A stretch of 25,972 bases of DNA from Opitutales bacterium (GTDB taxonomy: Bacteria; Verrucomicrobiota; Verrucomicrobiia; Opitutales; Oceanipulchritudinaceae). Of the stretch, positions 15,785-22,371 are shown piece by piece. The notes beneath the pieces were generated by a model. That model did not search any database. It was not told the DNA's origin and worked only from the letters and a program-made list of their open reading frames with translations. The position numbers and the translations under genes are program-made. Each line of letters starts with the position of its first letter. Positions within the stretch are counted from its first letter, which is position 1. The DNA lies in assembly GCA_007123395.1 (NCBI GenBank), contig SKLD01000316.1, positions 1 through 25,972 on the forward strand, in the 5' to 3' direction.

Positions 15785-16846
15785 TCAGTCCCAACGCAGA
15801 AGCAGGCGAACGTAATACATCGTATCCATTTTTTTCCGGCCTTCGTCCGGCGAGCTGTTGTAGCGGTTCTCAAGGCCGAGGCGGAGAGTCCAGAAATCCG
15901 AACGCCCGAGCGGCATGTTCACCCCGGAATCGTGCGTCACCAGATACTCGCCGAAGAAATCATCAAAACTAGGAACGAACGCGAGATCGGTGGTGACCTC
16001 GCCCCAATCAGCAAAGCGCCAGTAGTTGAGGATGCCGAACTCCATGCCGGGGAAATTCTCCGTTCCACCCGTGGAGTATGATTCATGACGATAGCTGAGA
16101 CCGGCGCGGGTCTCGAGACGGTGGCGCGGCTCGTTGAACCAGCGGTAGGTGAGACCGAGGGCGGAAGTGGAGCGGAGATCGATGTTTTCAGGCTCGTTGT
16201 ATTCCAGCTCCTGGCGCACGTACCAACCAAGGTTATCGAGGAAAAAGCTGGTGAAGGAAAGCCCGCCGACGGCACGGTGATCAGTGGTCGCATTGCTCTC
16301 CTCGGCGTAGCTGTAAATCGTGTAGAACTCGAGGCGGTCCGTCGGCCCCTCCAGTCGGGCACGGAAGCGGGCGCTCGCCGCCATACGGTCGCTGTTGCCT
16401 TCGCGTCCCGAAAAGTCCAGACCGGCTTCATATCGCCAGCGGCGCAGTTGTTCTTTGATCTCAGCCTCGCGCGCAACAACAGCGGGATCGCGTTCGCCGG
16501 GTTGCCAACCTGCGGTTACATCGGCCGTGCGGGCGCGCACAGGCCCCCCAGGGGTCGCGACCTCGACCTCTCCCTCCGCACGGCGACGCACCGGGCCGAC
16601 AAGGACGTCACCCCTTTCAAGCCGCACCGACACATCTGAGTCGGTCGAAAACGCCGTCACTTCGGACATGCGTATTTCAAGCGTTCCCGCATAGGTGGTT
16701 TCAAGCGTGAGCACACCGTCGTGGATCCCGACCACACGGCCGGTAAGACGCGAGCCGTCCGTTGTCTCAACGACATCGGCGGAAAGGAAAAGAGGCCAGA
16801 GCATCATGCAGATGAACGGCGCAAGACGAAGTAGTCCTGTCTTCAT
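15785..16846 (-). CDS. DUF481 outer-membrane beta-barrel protein
   Basis: 353 aa from the ATG at 16846; a longer frame adds 15 residues before the signal peptide (residues 1 to about 23, 'MLWPLFLSA'). Residues about 25-115 hold two related small beta units ('DGSRLTGRVVGIHDGVLTLET' shape and 'ERGDVLVGPVRR' shape). From about 136 the DUF481 barrel begins with 'YEAGLDFSGREGNSD' and shows alternating aromatic/polar strands to the C-terminus. DUF481 proteins (YdiY type) are outer-membrane barrels, some induced by salt. Lying just upstream of mscS, it may take part in the same osmotic response; that link is inference. No Shine-Dalgarno is visible. Confidence 0.85.
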   Translation of the reverse strand: MKTGLLRLAPFICMMLWPLFLSADVVETTDGSRLTGRVVGIHDGVLTLETTYAGTLEIRMSEVTAFSTDSDVSVRLERGDVLVGPVRRRAEGEVEVATPGGPVRARTADVTAGWQPGERDPAVVAREAEIKEQLRRWRYEAGLDFSGREGNSDRMAASARFRARLEGPTDRLEFYTIYSYAEESNATTDHRAVGGLSFTSFFLDNLGWYVRQELEYNEPENIDLRSTSALGLTYRWFNEPRHRLETRAGLSYRHESYSTGGTENFPGMEFGILNYWRFADWGEVTTDLAFVPSFDDFFGEYLVTHDSGVNMPLGRSDFWTLRLGLENRYNSSPDEGRKKMDTMYYVRLLLRWD

Positions 16847-16918
16847 TGTTATGGTTCGGTTAATGGTCGAGGTTAAGCAATATCCGCACACTGGATCATC
16901 TGAACTCCCTTAGGAAGT

Positions 16919-16948
16919 ATTTCAGTAAAAGCAAGCCCGCTCTGACAA
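16919..16948 (-). promoter_or_regulatory. possible promoter for DUF481-mscS
   Basis: On the minus strand TTGTCA (16943-16948) and TGAAAT (16919-16924) are 18 bp apart, matching the sigma-70 consensus at 5 of 6 and 4 of 6 positions. The -10 is about 72 bp before the ATG at 16846. By-eye call only. Confidence 0.35.
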
Positions 16949-17045
16949 AATCCGGGGGCCTCGGGAGAATTTCCGCCGAAGACGGACAATCTCGTACAAT
17001 GTAAGGACCGGAGCCGCCGATAGAACCGGTGGGTCCGGTCGCTGC

Positions 17046-17082
17046 AAAAACGACGCGCGGGCTTGACGCCCGAATCAGTCGT
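17046..17082 (-). terminator. intrinsic terminator overlapping the small basic protein stop
   Basis: On the minus strand an outer stem CGAC/GTCG and inner stem CGGGC/GCCCG (loop 5 nt) are followed by TTTTT (17046-17050). The left arm lies within the last codons of the small basic protein. It would end the EF-G-like to small-basic-protein run. Confidence 0.65.
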
Positions 17083-17233
17083 CGGGCTGGGTCTTTTTCA
17101 GACCGACGACGCGATCCCCGTCACTCCATTCGCCGCGCCGCCGGAGCAGCGCGACACGCTCGAAGCGCTTGAGCACGTTGCGACGCTTCTTCTTTCCGCT
17201 GCCGCCGACCTTGAAACTGGGATGCTGAGACAT
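17075..17233 (-). CDS. PVC small basic signature protein
   Basis: 52 aa from the ATG at 17233, preceded by AAGGA; the frame stays open upstream but adds atypical residues. The start 'MSQHPSFKVGGSGKKKRRNV' and the following 'LKRFERVALLRRRGEW' match the small basic protein known as a signature of Planctomycetes, Verrucomicrobia and Chlamydiae (TIGR04137-type, as I recall it). About a third of the residues are Lys or Arg, and a role in binding nucleic acid or ribosome has been suggested for the family. It is the best single marker of the taxonomic origin of the window. It follows cutA by 84 bp and is closed by a terminator. Confidence 0.88.
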   Translation of the reverse strand: MSQHPSFKVGGSGKKKRRNVLKRFERVALLRRRGEWSDGDRVVGLKKTQPDD

Positions 17234-17317
17234 GATTTCCTTACATTGAAAACCGGGCAGCAGAACGCTCCGCCCCGCCCGAGGCAAGCACTTTCCAAGG
17301 CAAAAAAGGCGTGCGCT

Positions 17318-17671
17318 TCAGTGAGGCCCGTCCTCAAGACCGCCCGCGCCCATGCACTGTTCCAACGCCCACTTGTGGTAAGCTTCCGCCACCCGGTCGA
17401 CGCGGCAGGCCACCCACTGAGGAGTATCGTAGGCGTGGGCGCCACCCAGCCAAGACTCCAGGGCTTCCGCTCGCGCCTCCGCGAACTTAAAGGTTACCCG
17501 CCACTCCCGGTCGTCGCACACCTTGCCCTTCCACTCGTAGTAGCTGCGCACAGGCCCGTCCACTTGCGCGCAGGCCGCCAGACCCGCGTCCACCGCACGG
17601 CGCGCCAAGGCCTCCGCCGCATCCGCGCTGTCCACCGTCGTCCATCCCACCATCAAAGCTTTCTTTGCCAT
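17318..17671 (-). CDS. cutA: divalent-cation tolerance protein CutA
   Basis: 117 aa; the family is about 105-115. 'GLAACAQVDGPVRSYYEWKGKV' (split over 30-51) and 'HAYDTPQWVA' (79-88) correspond to the CutA1 core and to the family's 'HPYE(T/V)PE' motif, with Ala in place of the usual Pro and Gln in place of Glu. The fold is a ferredoxin-like trimer in the cytoplasm; a role in copper tolerance is the classical label, although the true function is not settled. A GGGTGG lies just before the ATG. It sits 69 bp after the RAYT gene and 84 bp before the small basic protein on the same strand. Confidence 0.92.
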   Translation of the reverse strand: MAKKALMVGWTTVDSADAAEALARRAVDAGLAACAQVDGPVRSYYEWKGKVCDDREWRVTFKFAEARAEALESWLGGAHAYDTPQWVACRVDRVAEAYHKWALEQCMGAGGLEDGPH

Positions 17672-17740
17672 GCCACCCAGACAAATGGATCACTCCAGCC
17701 AGCGCAACGGCATACCATCCCGCTTTACCTGCGCCGGATC

Positions 17741-18763
17741 TCACCCACGCGGGTCTTCCAGCGCACAATACCTCGCCCGAGAGCGAGCGACGACGAGATC
17801 GACGTTGTCGAGCAGTTCGACAGGTCGGCACGGCGGCGGACGATCCAAGTGAGCGAGAGCGCGCGCCCCTTCGCCACGCTCCAGCCAGTCGCTTGAACCG
17901 AGCGCCCGCCCTTCCGTGAGAAACCGCACGCGCAGCCGCAGCAACTCGTGCGGCTGCAGCTCCCCGCCGTTCTTCACCGCTTCCAGCAACGCCTCCGGGT
18001 CGATCCGCGCGCCCGTGCCGTCGCCCTTCGCGGCAGCTCCCTTTCCGAGCATCAGCAACCGGTAGCGCGCGAGCGCCTCCGCCGTGTCCTTTGCCGCCGG
18101 AAAGCAGGCGGCCAGCGCACGGCAAAGCTCCTCCTTTCCCGCCAGCGCTTCCGTGTAGCCGCACCAGCGGTAGTTCTCCGGCAGATCCGCAAGGCCCGCG
18201 CGCACTGCGTTCAGGTCGATGTAGGCCGCGATCAGGCCCACCAGCCACGGCGTGTCCTCCAAAAGCAAGCTGCCGAAGCGCTCCGCCCACAAAGTCCCCG
18301 CCGTCCCGTGCGCGAGATTGAACCACCGCGTGTAGCGCTGCCGCAACGTGCGCATGAACTCCGAGATGTCCCCCATGCGTCGGCGCAGCCGCTCACGCAG
18401 CGCCTCCGCCACTTCCGGCGGATCGTTGGCCAGCGCATGCGCCAGCTCGTCCGCGTTGAGTCCGCTCCACTGCGCCCGCGAAGCCCCGTAGAGGGCGCGG
18501 TAGCGCCGCACCAAGGTGGCGTCGTCGCACTGCCGCGCCGCCGGATCAATGCGCACAAGAATATGGAAGTGCGTCTCCAGCACACAGTAGGTGATCACTT
18601 CCACCCCGCTGAACTCCGCCGCGCGGTGCAGCGCCGCCACCCACACCTCCCGCTGGCCCTCTGCCAGCAAGCGACGCTTCTGAATCACCCGCGATGTCAC
18701 ATGATAAACCGCCGGCCCGTCCTCACGTTTTATTCTGATTTCTCCCATCTTGGAAAAATCCAT
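17741..18763 (-). CDS. REP-associated tyrosine transposase (RAYT, Y1_Tnp)
   Basis: 340 aa from the ATG at 18763; a second ATG at 18748 is equally possible. The N-terminus 'KREDGPAVYHVTSRVIQKRRLL' matches the start of Y1 transposases. The HUH motif is H65-F-H67 in 'YCVLETHFHILVRI', and the single catalytic Tyr is Y144 in 'RQRYTRWFNLAHGTAGTLW', followed by 'ERFGSLLLED'. The C-terminal part has 'VRFLTEGRALGSSDWL', a form I associate with RAYTs of this phylum. RAYTs are domesticated single-copy relatives of IS200/IS605 transposases that cut REP hairpins as single strands. Four REP-like palindromes lie elsewhere in the window, none immediately flanking the gene. It is inserted between the EF-G-like gene and cutA in the same orientation and has no terminal inverted repeats. 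It appears intact. Confidence 0.85.
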   Translation of the reverse strand: MDFSKMGEIRIKREDGPAVYHVTSRVIQKRRLLAEGQREVWVAALHRAAEFSGVEVITYCVLETHFHILVRIDPAARQCDDATLVRRYRALYGASRAQWSGLNADELAHALANDPPEVAEALRERLRRRMGDISEFMRTLRQRYTRWFNLAHGTAGTLWAERFGSLLLEDTPWLVGLIAAYIDLNAVRAGLADLPENYRWCGYTEALAGKEELCRALAACFPAAKDTAEALARYRLLMLGKGAAAKGDGTGARIDPEALLEAVKNGGELQPHELLRLRVRFLTEGRALGSSDWLERGEGARALAHLDRPPPCRPVELLDNVDLVVARSRARYCALEDPRG

Positions 18764-18865
18764 GAAGGACCCGCTCCACAAACACAAGATTATTTCTTCA
18801 AGAAATTAGAAATTTCACGGCGGTTGATATGGCGGCTATTGGGATATCGCAGGTTGCGAAGCGGT

Positions 18866-20950
18866 CTAGTGGCTCGCTTCTTTGGCGGCTTTGGCTTCGG
18901 CGATGACTTTCTGCTCGAGGACGGAGTCCATCTCCTCGTAGTGGGAGAAGGCTTCCTCGTGGACGCCCTGGCCGCCGGTGATGGAGCGCAGGGCGGTGGA
19001 GTAGCGGTAGAGTTCGACCTGAGGGACCTGCGCGCTAATGACCTGAAGCCCGCTCTCGGCGTCGACACCCTGGATGCGCCCGCGGCGGCTGGAGATATCG
19101 CCCATGACGTCGCCGACGTAGTTTTCGGGCACGCGTATGGTGACGTTGCAGATCGGCTCGAGGAGGCAGGGTTTAGCGGCGAGGAAGGCCTCGCGGAAGG
19201 CCGCCTTGCCGGCGATCTGGAAGGCGACATCCTTGGAGTCGACGGGATGCATCTTGCCGTCGTAGAAATCGACCTTGAGATCGACGATGCGGTAACCGGC
19301 GAGGACACCCTCGTTACAGGCAGCATTGACACCCTTTTCCACGGAAGGGACGAAGACGCGGTCGACGTTTTGGCCGACGAGCGAGTTGGTGAACTCGACC
19401 CCGCTGTCGCGGGCGAGGGGCTCGATGCGCATCCACACTTCGGCAAACTGTCCCGCTCCGCCGGATTGCTTCTTGTGGCGGTATTTGGAGTCAGCCTTTT
19501 TCTTGATCGTCTCGCGGAAGGGCACACGTGGCTCGACGAGTTCGACGTCAACGTTGAAGCGGCGCTTGAGCCGTTCGAGGATGATGGCGAGGTGCAGCTC
19601 GCCTTGCCCGGAGAGGACGGTCTCCCGTGTCTCGGGGTCGTTGCGGTATAGGAACGTGGGGTCCTCTTCGTGCAAAGTGGAGAGTCCGGCGCCGAGGCGG
19701 TCTTCGTCGCCCTTCGCCTTGAGCCGCAGAGCCCCGTGGATATTCGGCTTGGGATATGCGACCGGCGGGAGGGTGACGTGGCGCTTGACGCTGCTTAGGG
19801 TGTTGCCGGTGTGCGTGTCGCGCAGCTTGACGGCGGCGCCAATATCGCCGGGGCCCACGAAGTCGGCGGAGGTGCGTTCGTGACCGTTGACATGAAAGAT
19901 CTGGCCAAGGCGCTCGTTAATGCGGCGGTCAGAGTTGTAGACGTCAATGCCAGCCTTGATGCTGCCCGAATACATGCGGAAAAAGGAGAGCTCTCCAACA
20001 TGCGCCTCGCTGAGCGTCTTGAAAACATAGCAGGCGGGCTCCGGGTCGTCGAGGGCGATGAGGGTCTCATTCCCGCTCTCGTCGAAGGCGGGAACCTTCT
20101 TGCGGTCGACCGGCGAGGATCCGTATTTCGCGACAAAATCGAGCAGACGCGCCACGCCAACGTTTGTCTCCGCTGAAGTAACAAAGAGGGGAATGAAGGC
20201 CTGTGTCTGCACCGCGGTATGGATGCCTGCGCGCATGGTCTCCTCGCTGAGGGTCCCTTCATCGAAGAATTTTTCCAGAAGGGTGTCGTCGGACTCCGCG
20301 ACAAACTCGATCAGCTCGCGGTGCAGTTCCTTGACCCGCTCGGCGTCTTCGCCCGAGACGGGCTTTTCGGTGAACTTTCCGCTCGCATCCTTGGCGTAGA
20401 CACATTCTCCGTTGCGCAGGACGTCGAGGACGCGGTGGAAGCCCGGCCCGGCATCGAGCGGCAGCGTCATTGGAAAGACATTGCGGCCGAAGCGCTCGCG
20501 CAAAGATTCGAGGACGAGGTCAAAATCGACGTGCTCCTTGTCCGCGCCGTTGACGACGATGACGCGCGGCAACTCGAAGCGGTCGGCAAACTCCCAAACC
20601 TTGGAAGTGCCCATTTCCGGACCGGCGGAAGCGTTCACCGTGACCATGGCGAAATCACCGACGCGCAGCGCCCCGAGCGCCTCGCTGATGAAGTCGAGGT
20701 AGCCAGGCGTGTCGAGAATGTTGAGCTTCTTGTCCATCCATTCCGCGTTCATGATGGAGGCATGCACCGAGATTTTCCGCTGTTTCTCGCTCACATGATA
20801 GTCAGACACTGTTGATCCTGCTTCGATGCTTCCGAGCCGGTTGGTCCGGCCCGCGCAGCGGAGCATGGACTCAACGAGCATCGTCTTGCCGGATGCCTGG
20901 TGACCCACGATTGCGAAATTCCGAATGTCTTTCGGGGCGTATTGCTTCAT
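18866..20950 (-). CDS. EF-G-2-type translational GTPase paralog
   Basis: 694 aa from the ATG at 20950; an ATG at 20998 would add 16 residues that do not look like family sequence. It has the five EF-G domains: a P-loop 'GHQASGKT' (16-23), the G3 motif D80-TPGY84 where canonical EF-G has DTPGH, and N134-GAD137 where NKxD is usual. Domain II follows, and domain IV has 'KYRHKKQSGGAGQFAEVW'. Domain V ends with 'GRIQGVD' and 'ITGGQGVHEEAFSHYEEM'. PGY in place of PGH is typical of the EF-G-2 branch (as in Thermus), which is distinct from the housekeeping EF-G and has an uncertain role. The lost G4 Lys suggests weakened or altered guanine recognition. It heads a minus-strand run towards RAYT, cutA and the small basic protein. 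Confidence 0.88.
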   Translation of the reverse strand: MKQYAPKDIRNFAIVGHQASGKTMLVESMLRCAGRTNRLGSIEAGSTVSDYHVSEKQRKISVHASIMNAEWMDKKLNILDTPGYLDFISEALGALRVGDFAMVTVNASAGPEMGTSKVWEFADRFELPRVIVVNGADKEHVDFDLVLESLRERFGRNVFPMTLPLDAGPGFHRVLDVLRNGECVYAKDASGKFTEKPVSGEDAERVKELHRELIEFVAESDDTLLEKFFDEGTLSEETMRAGIHTAVQTQAFIPLFVTSAETNVGVARLLDFVAKYGSSPVDRKKVPAFDESGNETLIALDDPEPACYVFKTLSEAHVGELSFFRMYSGSIKAGIDVYNSDRRINERLGQIFHVNGHERTSADFVGPGDIGAAVKLRDTHTGNTLSSVKRHVTLPPVAYPKPNIHGALRLKAKGDEDRLGAGLSTLHEEDPTFLYRNDPETRETVLSGQGELHLAIILERLKRRFNVDVELVEPRVPFRETIKKKADSKYRHKKQSGGAGQFAEVWMRIEPLARDSGVEFTNSLVGQNVDRVFVPSVEKGVNAACNEGVLAGYRIVDLKVDFYDGKMHPVDSKDVAFQIAGKAAFREAFLAAKPCLLEPICNVTIRVPENYVGDVMGDISSRRGRIQGVDAESGLQVISAQVPQVELYRYSTALRSITGGQGVHEEAFSHYEEMDSVLEQKVIAEAKAAKEASH

Positions 20951-20990
20951 AAGATGAGAAGTGTGTTTATATTGATGTTGTGGTCGGTTG

Positions 20991-21004
20991 CGCCGCATGC
21001 GGCG
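20991..21004. promoter_or_regulatory. 14-bp perfect GC palindrome in divergent promoter region
   Basis: CGCCGCATGCGGCG reads the same on both strands and sits in the 225-bp space between the EF-G-like gene and the ACT-domain gene, 41 bp from the nearer start. It could be an operator for one or both genes; no other copy was seen. Confidence 0.3.
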
Positions 21005-21175
21005 ACCGGGCGCTAGTAACCCAGCGCGACGGTTATCTTGATGCGTCCCGCTAAAGTCAACGGGTTCCGTGCAAAGCGGCGACCGATTCCGCGCAGGACC
21101 GCCCCGAAGCGCGCTCTCACACCGCTTCGCTTTTCGTATCGCGTGGACAGATCATTTCGACATGATAGCGGCACA

Positions 21176-21697
21176 ATGAACAAGGAACTTGTAATGACCG
21201 TTCTCGCGGAAGACCGGCCGGGTCTCGTTGCGCGGCTTGCGGACTGCGTGCGCTCCCACGGAGGCAACTGGATTGAGAGCCGCATGAGTCAGCTCGGCGG
21301 CCGCTTCGCCGGCATCGTGCGGGTGGAAGTACCGGAAGAGTCAGAAAACGATTTGGCCGCGGCGCTGGGCGGGCTCTCCGGCCTCAAGCTGACGGTGGAG
21401 ACCGCCGACGCACCCTACCCTGTGGAAGCGGGGGCGAAGCAGGCACGTCTTGAAATTCTCGCGCAAGACCGGCCGGGTATCATTGCGGAAATCTTCGGTG
21501 CGCTCTCCGCCCACCGCGCCAACGTCACGGAGCTGACGACCGAACGTTTCGCCGCACCCATGAGCGCGGAGCTTCTCTTCAAAGCCACCGCCCGGCTGCG
21601 CCTTCCGCCCGGCCTTGACGCGGGCACACTGCACGCCTCACTCGAAAGCATTGCCCACAACCTGACGGCCGAACTCCACCTCGCCCAAGAGTGGTGA
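21176..21697 (+). CDS. two-ACT-domain GcvR-like regulatory protein
   Basis: 173 aa from the ATG at 21176; the frame stays open upstream for 46 codons of Arg-rich sequence that lacks family character. Two ACT domains are clear: 'VLAEDRPGLVARLADCVRSHG' shape at 9-29 and 'ILAQDRPGIIAEIFGALSAHRANV' shape at 94-117, each beginning with the DRPG turn. This is the layout of GcvR, the glycine-cleavage-system repressor partner, and of related small-molecule-sensing proteins. ACT domains bind amino acids, and GcvR-type proteins act through partners rather than DNA. No gcv gene or glycine riboswitch is present nearby, so the ligand and target are unknown. It converges on the FmdB-like gene with 19 bp between stops. 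Confidence 0.82.
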   Translation: MNKELVMTVLAEDRPGLVARLADCVRSHGGNWIESRMSQLGGRFAGIVRVEVPEESENDLAAALGGLSGLKLTVETADAPYPVEAGAKQARLEILAQDRPGIIAEIFGALSAHRANVTELTTERFAAPMSAELLFKATARLRLPPGLDAGTLHASLESIAHNLTAELHLAQEW

Positions 21698-21716
21698 CGG
21701 TGGCCCGTGGGCGGCC

Positions 21717-22262
21717 TTACAGGTAGTCGCTCATTTCATAAAGCACCGGATCGCGCGCGGGCTCGCGACGACGGCGCAACGCGCGGGCCACCGCGCCCGC
21801 GCCAAGCCCCTCCGCCGCGCCACCACCGTCTACGCCGTCCATCCCCTCGGCTTCATCGAGGAGATCGCCGTATTCCTCTTCCAGCTTTTCCGGATCTTCG
21901 CCCTTTTCCATGCGCTCGACCATCTCTTTCATGGCGTCGGGCAGTTTTTCGCCCGTCAGGTCGGACATGCGGCGCATGAGGTGCGCAAGCTGCCGCGGGT
22001 CGGGGTTGTCCTCGTCAATACCCGAAAACTCGCGCTCCATCTGCTCCATGGCGGCCTCAAGGCGCGGGTCGTCGAAATCGCCCGCGTCCCCCTCGCCGGA
22101 TTCCTTCGCCCGCCCTGTCACGGCAAAGCCGGAGACACGCTTGCGCATCGGATAGTCCGGATTGTCCGGACAACGCGGCACGCGGTCGCGAAGCTCGGAA
22201 GAGCGGGCGAAGAAGGAATATATCTTGTGGTTTTGCGGACAGTAAAACTCGTAGATCGGCAT
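21717..22262 (-). CDS. FmdB-like protein with degenerate zinc ribbon and long acidic tail
   Basis: 181 aa from the ATG at 22262. The N-terminus 'MPIYEFYCPQNH' is that of FmdB-family zinc-ribbon proteins, and 'VPRCPDNPDYPMRKRVSGFAV' matches the second half of the ribbon. Only C8 and C31 remain of the usual two CxxC pairs, so classical four-Cys zinc binding is not possible, although H12 might help. Residues about 52-145 are acidic and helical ('EQMEREFSGIDEDNPDPRQ', 'MVERMEKGEDPEKLEEEYG'), followed by a Gly-rich linker and a basic patch 'RALRRRREPARD'. FmdB proteins are often near formamidase or other genes but lack a proven molecular role. The upstream neighbour, in the opposite direction, is the carboxyltransferase. 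Confidence 0.7.
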   Translation of the reverse strand: MPIYEFYCPQNHKIYSFFARSSELRDRVPRCPDNPDYPMRKRVSGFAVTGRAKESGEGDAGDFDDPRLEAAMEQMEREFSGIDEDNPDPRQLAHLMRRMSDLTGEKLPDAMKEMVERMEKGEDPEKLEEEYGDLLDEAEGMDGVDGGGAAEGLGAGAVARALRRRREPARDPVLYEMSDYL

Positions 22263-22371
22263 ATCGGGCAATGGAAAGAATCGCGCCCCGCTTTTCAACC
22301 GAAAGTGTGTCCCCCGATTACAGGCCGAAACCTCTTGGCAAAACTCATCCGAGCACTAGTTATGCAACCCT

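Noticed and set aside
18792..18806. ATTTCTT/AAGAAAT palindrome between the EF-G-like and RAYT genes
   Set aside because: An AT-only stem with a single-base centre is too weak for a terminator and has no second copy.
17948..19651. 567-codon plus frame across RAYT and the EF-G-like gene
   Set aside because: It is antisense to two genes with strong family motifs; the product is Arg-rich then Asp/Gly/Val-rich, as expected of shadows.
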